Below, one piece after another: positions 10,501 through 19,003 of a stretch of 64,000 nucleotides of DNA (the first letter of the stretch is position 1; every line of letters begins with the position of its first letter). Origin of the DNA: SXOA01 sp046593355 (GTDB taxonomy: Bacteria; Planctomycetota; Planctomycetia; Pirellulales; Pirellulaceae); NCBI GenBank assembly GCA_046593355.1, contig JBKJNY010000045.1, positions 1 to 64,000 of the forward strand. Direction: 5' to 3'. Under the pieces are notes generated by a model, which had not been told where the DNA came from, ran no database searches, and worked only from the letters and a program-made list of their open reading frames with translations. The translations under genes and the position numbers were made by a program.

Positions 10501-12401
10501 ACTCTTGTGGGATCAAACGGCTTCCCCTCGAGGGCCTGCAGGTCGTTGCCGTAGGCTTCAAGACGTTTGAGGAAGTCCACCAGATCGTCGAACTGGACGA
10601 CCCTTTCGGCGGCGGAAAGGCTGGCCCGTTCGTGCCACCGGACATAATAAGTAGCAGCGAAGGCGTGGTCCGCCTGGAACCGGACCGCCTGCTTGACCTC
10701 CTCCAATTCTGGCGGTGCCTGCGTGAACGAACTCAGCAGCTCGGGCCGGTTGGCAAACCGGTTCCAGGCATCTGCCAGCCGGGTTCCGACGGAAGCATCG
10801 TCGCCACGGACGGCGGGCGGCGTTTCGCTGCTGCTCAGTTGCGCATCCAGTTGCTTCAGGTCCGTCACCAGGCGGTCGAGCTCGCGCGTCAGATCGACCG
10901 CGGAAAATGCCTCCCCGGCCCGGCAGCGTTGCTCGTAGTCGAGGAGCAGCGCGTTTAGCTCGCGCCACAAGTGCGGAGCGAAGTCGATGGGGGACCAGCC
11001 TCCCGGTCCCGCACGGCTCTCTAACTTGTCGCGGAGTTGCCAGGCCTGGTCCAGCGCGTCTCGTAACTCGAGCTGGCTCCGGAGTTGCTGCGAGACTTTC
11101 TCGGCGTCAGCGGGCTTTGAATTTTCGACCGGTGGCTTTTCTGCCGGAAGTTTCTTTTTCGGCTCAATTTTCTTGGCGGGTTTTTCGGGTTCCTTTTTGT
11201 CTTCCTTAGCTCCCTTGTCGTCGGTCGTTTTTGCATCAGCGGGCGGCGCTGGCTTGTCTGCGGTTTCCGCTTTCTTGGTAGGCGTCTCGGCAGTCGGGGT
11301 CTCGGTTGCTTTTGCTGGCGGCGCTTCGGCTGGAGCCTGGGCGAGCCCGATGGACGCCAGCATTCTGCCCCGCCCCAGCGGCAGCGAAGTCACTTTCTCT
11401 TCCGGCTTACCGTCGGCCTTCTTTTCCACTGCCGGCGGCTTGTTCCAACCAGCCGGCAACCGGACGAGGACCAAATCGCTGGGCAGTTCAGTAAGAGGGA
11501 CGAGCCCCTTTCCCCCACGCAGGAACAAAGGGGTGGGAGCGGCACTGCGGTCGCTCGCATACCAGTCCGCCACGCGATTCACCAAGTAATTGCCGAATTC
11601 CTTGAGGCTGACCTTGAGATCGTTATTGCCTCCTTCTTCCGGCACATCTGTATTGGGAACATCGGCCTGACCGAGCAGGGCTTCGTTCAAGCTCTGGCCG
11701 AAGATCGATTTCTTCGCATTGCCGGCGGTGCTGGTCACTTGCAAACTGGAGTTGGACAGTAGCACCCACAGTTCCGAGTCCTTTTGCTCCTTGAGGTCTC
11801 GGACCTGCTTTTCCACGAGCCTGGGAAATTCGCTCGCCAGCATTCCCAGCCTTGCATCCGAGCCCAGACGGCCGCAGTCCAGCACTAGCAGCTTTTTGCC
11901 CGGACAATCCTGCATTTGCCTCAGCAGGTCCGATACTTTGTAGCGGCCCGCTCCTGCCCGGCGAAGCAAGTCGCTCGCCAAGACATACGCCTCCCCATCT
12001 TCCGACAAGCCGTAGGCGGCCACATACAGGATTACGACGTCCTGCGCCTTGGACGAAAGACCTACTAGCCGCGTGCCGAGCGAATTCAACTCTTCGGCTT
12101 CCTGCAATTCTTTCCAATCGGCAAATTGATCGCTGGCGACGTCGCGCAATCCCAAGGCGTCTTCCTGCGCGAAGGCCAGCGGGGGGACGGTCAGCTTGTC
12201 CTGGGCGATGATCGGCAGCGCGGCGATGTGGGTGTGTTCTGCTGCGGGATTCCACAAGAGCCATCCGAGATATACCAGGAGCGCTACGCCCAGCAGCGCA
12301 AAAAACCAGCGCCCAGCCGTGCGAGCCCCCGGCGAATTGGCGGGGGATTGGCTGTCGCGCCAAGAGCGTTTGCCGGGAGGGCTGGGGCGCGGAGGCGGCA
12401 T
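7539..12401 (-). CDS. Giant membrane-anchored caspase-like protein, His replaced (1620 aa)
   Basis: Same plan as the 1663-aa neighbour: short polar N-terminus, one membrane helix (~32-50), then a caspase-like domain (~60-330). The second strand keeps the nucleophile region (LLVLDCGRLG, Cys176), but the His motif reads YVAAYG, with Tyr130 where histidine is expected, so proteolytic activity is doubtful. A Lys/Pro/Ala-rich low-complexity linker (~370-440) leads to a long helical region, then beta-rich Ig-like repeats. The final ~80 residues resemble a carboxypeptidase-regulatory-like sandwich (GARVQPTKNGGKFQFDNVPEG). It is divergent from tssK across a 185-bp gap, so shared control with the T6SS is plausible. 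It is probably a paralogue of the 1663-aa protein, judged by architecture rather than alignment. Confidence 0.85.
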   Translation of the reverse strand: MPPPRPSPPGKRSWRDSQSPANSPGARTAGRWFFALLGVALLVYLGWLLWNPAAEHTHIAALPIIAQDKLTVPPLAFAQEDALGLRDVASDQFADWKELQEAEELNSLGTRLVGLSSKAQDVVILYVAAYGLSEDGEAYVLASDLLRRAGAGRYKVSDLLRQMQDCPGKKLLVLDCGRLGSDARLGMLASEFPRLVEKQVRDLKEQKDSELWVLLSNSSLQVTSTAGNAKKSIFGQSLNEALLGQADVPNTDVPEEGGNNDLKVSLKEFGNYLVNRVADWYASDRSAAPTPLFLRGGKGLVPLTELPSDLVLVRLPAGWNKPPAVEKKADGKPEEKVTSLPLGRGRMLASIGLAQAPAEAPPAKATETPTAETPTKKAETADKPAPPADAKTTDDKGAKEDKKEPEKPAKKIEPKKKLPAEKPPVENSKPADAEKVSQQLRSQLELRDALDQAWQLRDKLESRAGPGGWSPIDFAPHLWRELNALLLDYEQRCRAGEAFSAVDLTRELDRLVTDLKQLDAQLSSSETPPAVRGDDASVGTRLADAWNRFANRPELLSSFTQAPPELEEVKQAVRFQADHAFAATYYVRWHERASLSAAERVVQFDDLVDFLKRLEAYGNDLQALEGKPFDPTRVPYLREDRKEIENVRARIDQRLAQDGDAALKSIDQPASERKLEDLLSTPLLSSARRKQLLDKLLEPGRPLPPRKLYDAVKRQGGLSASSARWDRLLDRLDLERKLVRLFDPKLAGQIDSLFDAVQLTARNSKGDEELWFQYRQIGKQLKAYLAGLPKTIEDLARDSGNETSTRRAELLLPLVDARDARSLPSDLDWRPRLRVLPPTKAARLAIQAPEELPLDMKDWRPLKVIVEASGQESAVISTVAKFEAEYLEVRVAGGASIASGDRQLAKLGSDNRATLDWEVKAKTDRVDSTKLLIHAQAGDLIDDHSVHCGLPKPNEIDLIATRVGRSNPEPVSGQDGVQLRAFPNRETAFRLSLSNRSGKAKKVKVELLSVPPQPGAKWAPGRLFAFEGGLQPGIRRSLFDGADKLLPNAKVLATAKSLALPADPAPVEIEFPPPAPPAEAPPKPAAPDAAAGAVPPMPATPPRPDITQGLLCLLTNLENPAERWLKWIELDPLQPKDYLKAEIGYDLNRERILVTLRPKLLPGESQPKPDEVLPIGLAEKPIAVVWDTTGELPVGSERNDHAVFDGGKPSANLYAVVPPDDKERKERIVRLEVDGYPRAFVYRVDCRETKPGEDLKPARQHVRINSVESPDFPKTFYFSAAAMPKEPPPPGPRAKKPVLLETGEAASIPAPCKVLKVQFEVDVPQDAFQLSKRDDHVEVGLDVEGADRQHFYADRQVTSRLVAVGPQGLLTLDTEVRDYSIELDPGGLQNKRFQLTAQLVLAGSNVQGDRVPVVLDGLPPDIKTFNTTPDASQAVVPGQKLVAQLNVADLSGVAQVEFGFDLNQSGDLEKDEAKILQGLAQPPANDVWSLELSTKDLPPGRNVLMARATDRVGLQSRPRPLILRVPSPDTVKVKMDKGTIKGVAMFGKLPADNIKVTLSLPGARVQPTKNGGKFQFDNVPEGEYTLQANGSVQNVVRQGKLEKIHPSSPDKPDDVILMLE

Positions 12402-12586
12402 GGAAAGGCCCTTCCAGAATCCAATGCGTTTCGGCCAGGCCGCTCCAGCGGCCGTTTTGTATGGTATACCTCACTCCGCGAACGTGCAATCAACCAGTGC
12501 CGCCGCCGAAACGTCCCTGGTAAAGATTACGGCCAGTGACATAGAATGGTCGCTGGCTGGCTTGGCCTCAAGGCGCGAGGAGACTC
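12402..12586. promoter_or_regulatory. Divergent intergenic region upstream of tssK
   Basis: This 185-bp gap separates the divergently read caspase-like gene and tssK and must hold the start signals for at least one of them. It contains a 6-bp hairpin with GC-rich arms at 12438-12443 and 12448-12453, followed by four T residues, and an 8-bp palindrome at 12463-12470 (ggtatacc) that could be part of a -10 region or an operator. I cannot assign promoter boxes with confidence. Confidence 0.3.
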
Positions 12587-14050
12587 ATGGACAATCTGCC
12601 GGTGCATTGGTCGGACGGCATGTATATGCGTCCGCAACACTTCCAGGCCGCCGACCGCTTTTGGACCGAAACGCTCCAAACGTCGGAAAAATGGGACCAT
12701 GAGTTCAACTACGGCCTCCGCTCGATCAAAATCAGCGAAGAGGCCATTGCGAACTACCAGGTCCAGGTTACAGCCTGCCATGCCCGGCTGAAGGACGGAA
12801 CGCTCGTTTCGCTCGACGTTGGCCAGGAGCCGGATCGCGTCGATCTCAAAGCGGCGATCGCGGGACTCACAGCCCCCGTGTCACTTAAAGATGCGTTTCA
12901 AGCCGAGGCGAAGATTCGGGTTTATCTCGCTGTCCCCAAGCTCAAGCTGGGTCGGGAAAACGTCGGCCGTAGCGAACAGGCCGGCGACCATCGCTTCGTG
13001 ACGACGAAGCGGTCGCTCCAGGAAGAAAGCCACGGTGGCAACGAGCAGGACATCGAACTCCGGGCAATGCGGGTTCGCGTGCTCCTCTCCACCCAGAATC
13101 TTGCGGGCTACGAGCTATTGCCAATTGCCCAGATCAAGCGTGCCGGCGAAGAACAAGCCGTCCCTCGCCTGGACGACGATTACATCCCGCCGCTCCTCGC
13201 CATCGACGCCTGGCCACCGCTGGCCCACGACATTGTGCGGGCAATCTATGACATCATCGGCCAGAAAGTCGAAGTCCTCGCCGAACAGGTGCTCAACCGA
13301 GGCATGACACTGGGAAGCCAGGAGCCGGGCGATTTGGAACGGGTCCACATGCTGTCTGCGCTCAATGTCGCCACCGCCAGCCTGGGAGACGTGGCCTTCT
13401 TGCAAGGCGTCCATCCGTTCCTGATCTATCAAACTCTGCGGCAGATTGTCGGCTCTTTGTCGATCTTTCACTCCACTCGGCGGACGCCGGAGATTCCCCG
13501 CTACGACCACGATGAGCTCGCCTACATCTTTAAGTGGATGAAGCGGCAGATCGAAGAACTGCTGCGGGCAGTGCGGGACTACGAATACGAACAGCGGTAC
13601 TTCGTGGGATCGGGCAAGGGAATGCAGGTTTCGCTGGAGTCCAAGTGGCTCAATCCCGACTGGAACTGGTACGTGGGGGTGAACCGCGGAAACATCTCCG
13701 AGGCCGAGTGCCAGATGCTTTTGTCGGCCGGCAACCTCGACTGGAAGATGGGGAGCAGCGGCCAGGTCGATCTCCTCTTCAAGAATCGCGCGCCCGGCGT
13801 GCATCTCGTCCCACTACCGCAAGCTCCGCGGGCACTGCCGGCGAGCGGCGGCTGGCTGTATTACGAAGTCACGCGGGGGAGTGCCGCTTGGAAAGACGTC
13901 CAAGTCACGCAGACGCTCGCCATGCGGTTCAAGGAGGAGCTGATCAGCAATCTGGATACCCTGCAGGGTCAGCGGAAGCTGGTGGTTTCAGCCCGCGGGA
14001 AGCAGGCCGTCCTCGAATTCGCTTTGTTCGCCGTACCCGTCCATAAGTAA
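12587..14050 (+). CDS. tssK: TssK, T6SS baseplate adaptor
   Basis: TssK trimers join the baseplate wedges (TssE/F/G) to the TssL-TssM membrane complex. The start is diagnostic for the family: HWSDGMYMRPQHFQ, matching the usual W-x-x-G-x-x-x-x-P-Q-H-F-Q. The protein is 487 aa, about the normal length, and it has the expected C-terminal beta-rich receptor-like portion. The ATG at 12587 is preceded by GGAG (about 12579). tssL follows 37 bp downstream and the tssM-like gene after that, the classic tssK-tssL-tssM order. Known role is from the family; assignment is by motif and context. Confidence 0.93.
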   Translation: MDNLPVHWSDGMYMRPQHFQAADRFWTETLQTSEKWDHEFNYGLRSIKISEEAIANYQVQVTACHARLKDGTLVSLDVGQEPDRVDLKAAIAGLTAPVSLKDAFQAEAKIRVYLAVPKLKLGRENVGRSEQAGDHRFVTTKRSLQEESHGGNEQDIELRAMRVRVLLSTQNLAGYELLPIAQIKRAGEEQAVPRLDDDYIPPLLAIDAWPPLAHDIVRAIYDIIGQKVEVLAEQVLNRGMTLGSQEPGDLERVHMLSALNVATASLGDVAFLQGVHPFLIYQTLRQIVGSLSIFHSTRRTPEIPRYDHDELAYIFKWMKRQIEELLRAVRDYEYEQRYFVGSGKGMQVSLESKWLNPDWNWYVGVNRGNISEAECQMLLSAGNLDWKMGSSGQVDLLFKNRAPGVHLVPLPQAPRALPASGGWLYYEVTRGSAAWKDVQVTQTLAMRFKEELISNLDTLQGQRKLVVSARGKQAVLEFALFAVPVHK

Positions 14051-14087
14051 GCCGGTGCATCAAAAGGATTGAGAAGACCAGCCGCTC

Positions 14088-14726
14088 ATGACTCCGCAAT
14101 TCGCCCAAGCTGTCGACCGCATTTTCCTGGCCGTGCTTGGGCTGCTGGACCGCATCAGCCGCAATGAGCCGCTCGTGCCGAGCGAAGAGCGGGTGCGAAT
14201 CCGGGCGGCTCTGGACCATGCGGAGTCGCTCCTCGGCCAAAGTCCCGAGTGGCAGCTCTCGCGGTATGCCCTGGTGACTTGGATCGACGAGGTCTTGATC
14301 GAAGCACCGTGGGAAGGGCGGCAGTGGTGGGAAGAGAACGCCCTGGAGGTCGAGATTTTCAACACCCGCGATGCCTTCACCGCCTTCTACACCAAAGCCG
14401 TCGAAGCCGCGACGTTGCCGCAAAAGAACGCCCTGGAAGTCTACTACGTCTGCGTCGTGCTCGGCTTTCGCGGCCTCTATCGTGATTCGTCGGCAGTCGT
14501 CATGGCGGACCAATTGCGCCTGCCGCCGGATCTGGCCGCTTGGACCAAACAGACGGCATTGGCCATCCGGCTCGGCCAAGGTCGCCCGCCGATCACCGAA
14601 TCGCCTCATCCCGGCGACGGCGCCCCGCCGCTGGAAGGAAAGTTCGCTCTGGTGGGATCGACGCTCCTGTGCGTCGTTCTGGCCGCGGTCACGGCGATTT
14701 TAGGCTGGGTGTTATTTTTCGTATAA
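14088..14726 (+). CDS. tssL: TssL (DotU/IcmH family), T6SS membrane complex
   Basis: TssL is a cytoplasmic helical bundle anchored by one C-terminal membrane helix and recruits the baseplate. The 212-aa protein fits the DotU family: helical N-terminal body with LVTWIDEVLIEAPW, then WWEENALEVEIFN, and a single C-terminal membrane segment from about residue 188 ending GWVLFFV. No peptidoglycan-binding OmpA extension is present, so cell-wall anchoring by TssL is not indicated. It sits between tssK and the tssM-like gene. Confidence 0.9.
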   Translation: MTPQFAQAVDRIFLAVLGLLDRISRNEPLVPSEERVRIRAALDHAESLLGQSPEWQLSRYALVTWIDEVLIEAPWEGRQWWEENALEVEIFNTRDAFTAFYTKAVEAATLPQKNALEVYYVCVVLGFRGLYRDSSAVVMADQLRLPPDLAAWTKQTALAIRLGQGRPPITESPHPGDGAPPLEGKFALVGSTLLCVVLAAVTAILGWVLFFV

Positions 14727-14765
14727 GACGGCTCTCGGCAAACAGGAAAGCCACTCAGACTTCGC

Positions 14766-16388
14766 ATGAATTTTTTCCGCCAACTCTTCGACTTCCTCAC
14801 GCTCCCCTTCCGGCTGGTGATGTCCGCGCCGCTGGCGGTCATTTCCGCGCCCCGGCGGCTGTTGGGGCTGTCGCTCGCGGCCCGCGTGGCGGTGCTGGTG
14901 GCGATCTTTCTGGTGCTCTGCACCATCACCGCGTATGTGGCGTTTCTCTTCAGCCACAAGCGGGCCGATTACATGATCTGGTTCCAGACCTGGCGGATCG
15001 CCGTGATCCTGGGACTCCTCGTCGCGATTCCGTTCATCGTCCATCGAGCCCTCAAGCTCTGGCTGGAAGGGGACGTCTCGCAGTTTCCCGACATCGACTA
15101 CGCCTGGAAAGAAGGGCTCCGGGCGCTCGAGGCACACGGACTCGACATTCAGCAGACCCCCGTGTTCCTGGTCCTCGGCGTGCGGGACGACATGCAGGCC
15201 AAGTGCCTGCTGGATGCTTCCCGGCTGAGCCTCCGCGTCCGGGATACGCCGCAAGGCCCCGCGGCACTCCACTGGTATGCCGATCCGGCCGGCGTCTATC
15301 TCGTCTGCACCGGTACATGCCGGCTGGGGAAACTCGCGTCCTTGGGAAAGGACGCCGATCGATTCGGCGCACCCGCCTCGCCGGCTTCCTTCGGCGGCAA
15401 CAAAAACCAGATGAGCGGCACCATTGTTCCGGGCGGGCTCGCCGATTCCCGCCCGTCGTTTTCCTCCACGCTTACCCCCAGCAAAGAGCCGGACTGGGGT
15501 GCGGCGGGAAACCTCCGCGGCACCATGATGGCCAGTGCCGGAGGCTACGACAGCCCGCGAGGTGCGAGTACCGGCAGCGGGATCGTATCGCTCACCACCG
15601 CTGATGCCGGCGAGCAAACTGCCCGGCTGGAATATGTCTGCAGGCTGCTCCGCCGGGCTCGCCAGCCACTTTGCGCCTTGAACGGCATTCTGACGCTCCT
15701 CCCCTTTTCGCTGATCCAGCGCTCCTCCGCGGAAGCCATCGAAGTGCAGCGGGCAGTCAAGGAAGATTTGGCGACGATCCGCAAAATCTCCAAGGTGCGC
15801 TGCCCGGTGACCGCGCTGGTTGTCGGGATGGAAACCGAGAACGGCTTCCGCGAATTGATCCGCCGCGTCGGCACGGACCGAGCCAAAGTCCAGCGGTTCG
15901 GCAAGGGCTACAACGTCTGGAACCCGCCCGCGGGCGAGCAGATCGAGGCTGTCGCCCGGCACGCCTGTGGCGCGTTCGAGGACTGGGTCTACAACCTCTT
16001 CCGCGAAGCCGACGGCTTCAACCAGACGGGAAACACCAAGCTCTACGCCCTCCTCTGCAAGATCCGCGGCGACTTGCATGGCCGGCTGACCAACCTCTTG
16101 GTCGCCGCCTATGGCCACGACTCCCAGCCGACCGCGGAACGCGAGCCTCTCCTGTTTAGCGGCTGCTATTTCGCGGCGACCGGGGAAACCGAAGACCGTC
16201 AGGCCTTTGTCAAAAGCGTCTTCGAAAAACTGCTCGAACAAGAAAACGAGCTCGCCTGGACGGACGAAGCAATCGCCGAAAACCAGCGCTACCGCCGCCT
16301 CGCCAGCTTCAGCCTCGCCCTCAGCGCCCTGCTCGCCGCCGGCCTGATCGGGATGGCTGTCTACAAGTACATATTCCGCGAATCGTAG
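14766..16388 (+). CDS. tssM: Short TssM/IcmF-like protein (540 aa)
   Basis: The position right after tssL and the two N-terminal membrane helices (~40-62 and ~77-95) identify this as a TssM/IcmF-type protein. Its soluble part (~100-510) resembles the cytoplasmic NTPase-like domain: a strand-loop VFLVLGVRDDMQAKCLLD sits where a Walker A loop would be, but no GxxxxGK[ST] is visible. A third membrane helix (~513-533) ends the chain. Standard TssM is about 1100-1300 aa with a long periplasmic arm that binds TssJ; that arm is missing here and no frameshift or downstream continuation is seen. It may define a reduced membrane complex. Confidence 0.75.
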   Translation: MNFFRQLFDFLTLPFRLVMSAPLAVISAPRRLLGLSLAARVAVLVAIFLVLCTITAYVAFLFSHKRADYMIWFQTWRIAVILGLLVAIPFIVHRALKLWLEGDVSQFPDIDYAWKEGLRALEAHGLDIQQTPVFLVLGVRDDMQAKCLLDASRLSLRVRDTPQGPAALHWYADPAGVYLVCTGTCRLGKLASLGKDADRFGAPASPASFGGNKNQMSGTIVPGGLADSRPSFSSTLTPSKEPDWGAAGNLRGTMMASAGGYDSPRGASTGSGIVSLTTADAGEQTARLEYVCRLLRRARQPLCALNGILTLLPFSLIQRSSAEAIEVQRAVKEDLATIRKISKVRCPVTALVVGMETENGFRELIRRVGTDRAKVQRFGKGYNVWNPPAGEQIEAVARHACGAFEDWVYNLFREADGFNQTGNTKLYALLCKIRGDLHGRLTNLLVAAYGHDSQPTAEREPLLFSGCYFAATGETEDRQAFVKSVFEKLLEQENELAWTDEAIAENQRYRRLASFSLALSALLAAGLIGMAVYKYIFRES

Positions 16389-16428
16389 AAACGGTAGGCC
16401 TTAGGGCATGAATCGGGAAACAGAAGGA

Positions 16429-16527
16429 CTTGAACAGAAGGAAAGAGAGGGAACGAAGAAAGGCGACAGGAGGCACTGACTGACCTTCCTTCCTTCCCTC
16501 CGTTACCTTCGTTTCCTTCTGTTCAAG
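16429..16527. repeat. Long imperfect hairpin (16-bp perfect outer arms)
   Basis: The arms at 16429-16444 (cttgaacagaaggaaa) and 16512-16527 are exact reverse complements. Inside them the purine-rich left side and pyrimidine-rich right side pair further with small indels, giving an almost 100-nt foldback. It lies between the tssM-like gene and the small gene before the sigma factor. There is no T-run, so it is not a typical intrinsic terminator. It may be a dispersed palindromic repeat or a processing site. Confidence 0.7.
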
Positions 16528-16652
16528 GTCATTTCTCATCGCGATCACGCCGACCCATTTCAGAGCGCTGGCCAGCGTCGTTTCAGCCGACGAACGGGAT
16601 CGCACTACGCCGCTGCTTGCCGCCCGCTCCGCAATCCGATACCGTAGCTGCA

Positions 16653-17039
16653 ATGCCCTCTTCTCCCTTCAATTCGGGTGACCACGCGGGCCAGGTTCCA
16701 TCCGAACCGCGGCCGACTGAGAGCGAAAAGCCCGAGGGGAGCCTGCTGGAAAAAGTGCTCCAGGAGACGTTGTTCGGGTCCGGGGGCTCGCCGGACGAGC
16801 CGCTGATGGCGGCGCTCGTGGAGGTCGCCCGGCGGCACCAGGGGCGGCCGCTGTCGCTCGATCCGGTGCTGGTGGACCTGATCCAGGCCATCGTCCGCAT
16901 CAACCTGGGGCAGCGGGCTGCGAAGGAGGTCGACTATATCGCGATGTCCCGCCGGATTGCCCAGACACTGTGGGATGACCTCCCTTCTCGCGAGCGGCTC
17001 GAGCGTTTCTGGACCCGCTTAGCTGAGGCCGCGCGATGA
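16653..17039 (+). CDS. Hypothetical protein coupled to the sigma factor (128 aa)
   Basis: A 128-aa protein with a Pro/Ser/Glu-rich N-terminal third and a helical C-terminal part (ALVEVARRHQGRPLSLDPVL onwards). I recognise no family. The ATG at 16653 is preferred over the more upstream start at 16617. Its stop codon (17037-17039) overlaps the ATG of the sigma-factor gene at 17036 (ATGA arrangement), so the two are probably translated together. That coupling would suit a dedicated partner such as an anti-sigma or assembly factor, but there is no domain evidence for this. Confidence 0.6.
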   Translation: MPSSPFNSGDHAGQVPSEPRPTESEKPEGSLLEKVLQETLFGSGGSPDEPLMAALVEVARRHQGRPLSLDPVLVDLIQAIVRINLGQRAAKEVDYIAMSRRIAQTLWDDLPSRERLERFWTRLAEAAR

Positions 17040-17737
17040 GTACCGCGCAACAGTTACCGGCGGAACTGATCGACGAAGGCCAAAAGCTCGTCTTTTCTCT
17101 GGCGACGAAGATTCACCGCGGCTTGCCCTCTCGATTCGAGCTCGACGATTTGGTCGGTTATGGCCAGATCGGCCTGGCGGAGGCGGCTCGCGATTTCGAC
17201 CCCTCGCAGGGGGCCAAATTCACGACGTTTGCTTTCTACCGCGTCCGCGGCGCGATCTACGACGGCCTCTCAAAAATGAGCTGGACCAGCCGCTCCCGCT
17301 ACAATCGCCTCCGCTATGAGCAGATGGCCAACGCGGCCCTGAGCGAGCAGCAGGAGGCGAGCGAATCCTCTCCCGCCACCGGTTTGCTGGAAGACGCCCA
17401 ATGGCTGCGTGCCGCGACCGAGAAATTGACCGTCGTCTTCCTGGCATTCTTGCAGGACGATGAACAGGGAGAAGGGGAAGCAGAATCGCAGATTCCCGAC
17501 TCCGAATCCCCCCCAGCTGCCACTGCCGCCTCCCGGGAAATCTACGAAAAACTGCACACTCTCATCGACTCGCTGCCCAACGATGAGCAACAGCTCATCC
17601 GGGCCACCTACTTCGAAGGGAATACCTTAAAGGAAGCGGCCGACAAGCTCGGCATCAGTAAGTCCTGGGCCAGCCGCCTGCACGCCAAGACGCTGGACAC
17701 ACTCGCGCGACCGCTGCGGCGGTATGGGATGGAATAA
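17036..17737 (+). CDS. RNA polymerase sigma factor, FliA/sigma-28-like
   Basis: Residues ~15-90 hold region 2 (LDDLVGYGQIGLAEAARDFD, then KFTTFAFYRVRGAIYDGLS), which binds core polymerase and the -10 element. Residues ~170-233 hold region 4 (LPNDEQQLIRATYFEG and the helix-turn-helix LKEAADKLGISKSWASRLH). The spacing and the RxRGAIYDxL motif are typical of the FliA/WhiG/SigB-type family. The middle (region 3 area) is replaced by a variable acidic stretch. Overlap of the start with the preceding gene implies coupling. Location inside the T6SS locus suggests it directs transcription of this locus, but no matching promoters were identified. Confidence 0.88.
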   Translation: MSTAQQLPAELIDEGQKLVFSLATKIHRGLPSRFELDDLVGYGQIGLAEAARDFDPSQGAKFTTFAFYRVRGAIYDGLSKMSWTSRSRYNRLRYEQMANAALSEQQEASESSPATGLLEDAQWLRAATEKLTVVFLAFLQDDEQGEGEAESQIPDSESPPAATAASREIYEKLHTLIDSLPNDEQQLIRATYFEGNTLKEAADKLGISKSWASRLHAKTLDTLARPLRRYGME

Positions 17738-17866
17738 CGAACGCCTTTCCGCTTATCGCTCCGGCCAAAGCCCAACACTCACGACGGCGAAGCCCAAGCG
17801 GCAAATTGTGTTGTAAACTTACGAGACGCGAAATCGCTACGACCGATTGTCCAGGAGATACTCCGG

Positions 17867-19003
17867 ATGGCCTCGCCTGATACGTTGGATTTTGAGCGGT
17901 TGCTCAAACCGATCTCTGCCGAGAAGCCGGCGGGGGTGGAGCTCAAGGAAGATTCTGCCCTGAGCCCCGCCTACTTCAAGGTCAAGGACGCCCGTGAGAC
18001 GGCGCGGGGGGCCGAGCGAAAGCAGGCCCAGGCCATCTCGGCGGGCGAGCCGGAGTCCGGGGGCGATCCGCCGAACTGGAAAGTGGTCTTCGAGCTGACG
18101 ACGAACGCCCTGGCGGACCATTCCAAAGACTTGTGGATCGCCGCGTGGCTGATCGAGGCGCTCGTCCGGTTGCACGGCTTTGCGGGGTTGCGGGACGGGT
18201 TTCGCCTGGTCCGCGAGCTGTCCGAAACGTATTGGGACGACATCCATCCCCGGCCGGATGATGAAGGGTACGCCACGACGGTCGCGCAGCTCACGGGGCT
18301 GAACGGGGACGATTCGCAAGGGGCGCTGATTCCGCCGATTGCCGACATTCCGCTCACCGCCAGCCCGAATCACGGAGAGCTGACCAGCGCCGACCATCTC
18401 GATGCCATGGAGCTGGAGCAGGTCGCCGATCCGGCCAAGCGCTCCCAGCGGATTGAGCAAGGAGTCGTCAGCCTGGAGCTGTTCGACAAGGCAGCCGCGG
18501 ACACCCCCGTCGAGTTCTTCCGCGAAACGCTCGCTGATCTCGACCAGGCAATTGCCGAGTTCAGCCGCCTGACGGAAGTGCTGGGGGAAAAGTGCGGCAA
18601 TGATGCCAGCGGCTATTCGGTCGCGCCGCCGTCGTCGAACATCGCCAATGCCCTCAGCGCCTGCCGGGACCGCCTGGCGAGCCTGTCGCGGCACGTCCTG
18701 GGAAGCGAAGCCGAAGCTGGCGCGGATGGAGAGCTCGCGGCGGACGGAACGCCGGGGAGCCTGACCGTCGATAAGTCGCGGATGCCGACCCGTGAGGACG
18801 CCTTCCGGTCGTTGCTACAAGTCGCTGATTTCTTTCGCCGAACCGAGCCCCATTCCCCCGTCTCTTATGCCCTGGAGCAAGCCGTCCGGTGGGGCCGGAT
18901 GCCGCTGCCGGAGCTGCTGCAAGAGTTGATCTCGGATGAAGCAGTCCGAAAGGACTTGTTCCGCCGCACCGGAATCGGGCCAGGGGACGCCCCTTCCGGC
19001 TAA
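17867..19003 (+). CDS. tssA: TssA (ImpA domain), T6SS assembly protein
   Basis: TssA primes baseplate and tail assembly. The 378-aa protein starts with an ImpA N-terminal domain (LLKPISAEKPAGVELK, later DLWIAAWLIEALVRLHGFAG and YWDDIHPRPD), all hallmarks of the family. The C-terminal ~70 residues (REDAFRSLLQVADFFRRTEP and SYALEQAVRWGRMPLPELL) match the short-TssA tail with its conserved P-H-S-P-V-S-Y-L-type segment. Start 17867 has AGGAG about 10 nt upstream. A gap of 650 bp separates it from tssB. Confidence 0.92.
   Translation: MASPDTLDFERLLKPISAEKPAGVELKEDSALSPAYFKVKDARETARGAERKQAQAISAGEPESGGDPPNWKVVFELTTNALADHSKDLWIAAWLIEALVRLHGFAGLRDGFRLVRELSETYWDDIHPRPDDEGYATTVAQLTGLNGDDSQGALIPPIADIPLTASPNHGELTSADHLDAMELEQVADPAKRSQRIEQGVVSLELFDKAAADTPVEFFRETLADLDQAIAEFSRLTEVLGEKCGNDASGYSVAPPSSNIANALSACRDRLASLSRHVLGSEAEAGADGELAADGTPGSLTVDKSRMPTREDAFRSLLQVADFFRRTEPHSPVSYALEQAVRWGRMPLPELLQELISDEAVRKDLFRRTGIGPGDAPSG

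Noticed and set aside
14712..16241. 509-codon minus-strand frame
   Set aside because: Antisense to the TssM-like gene; no recognisable domain.
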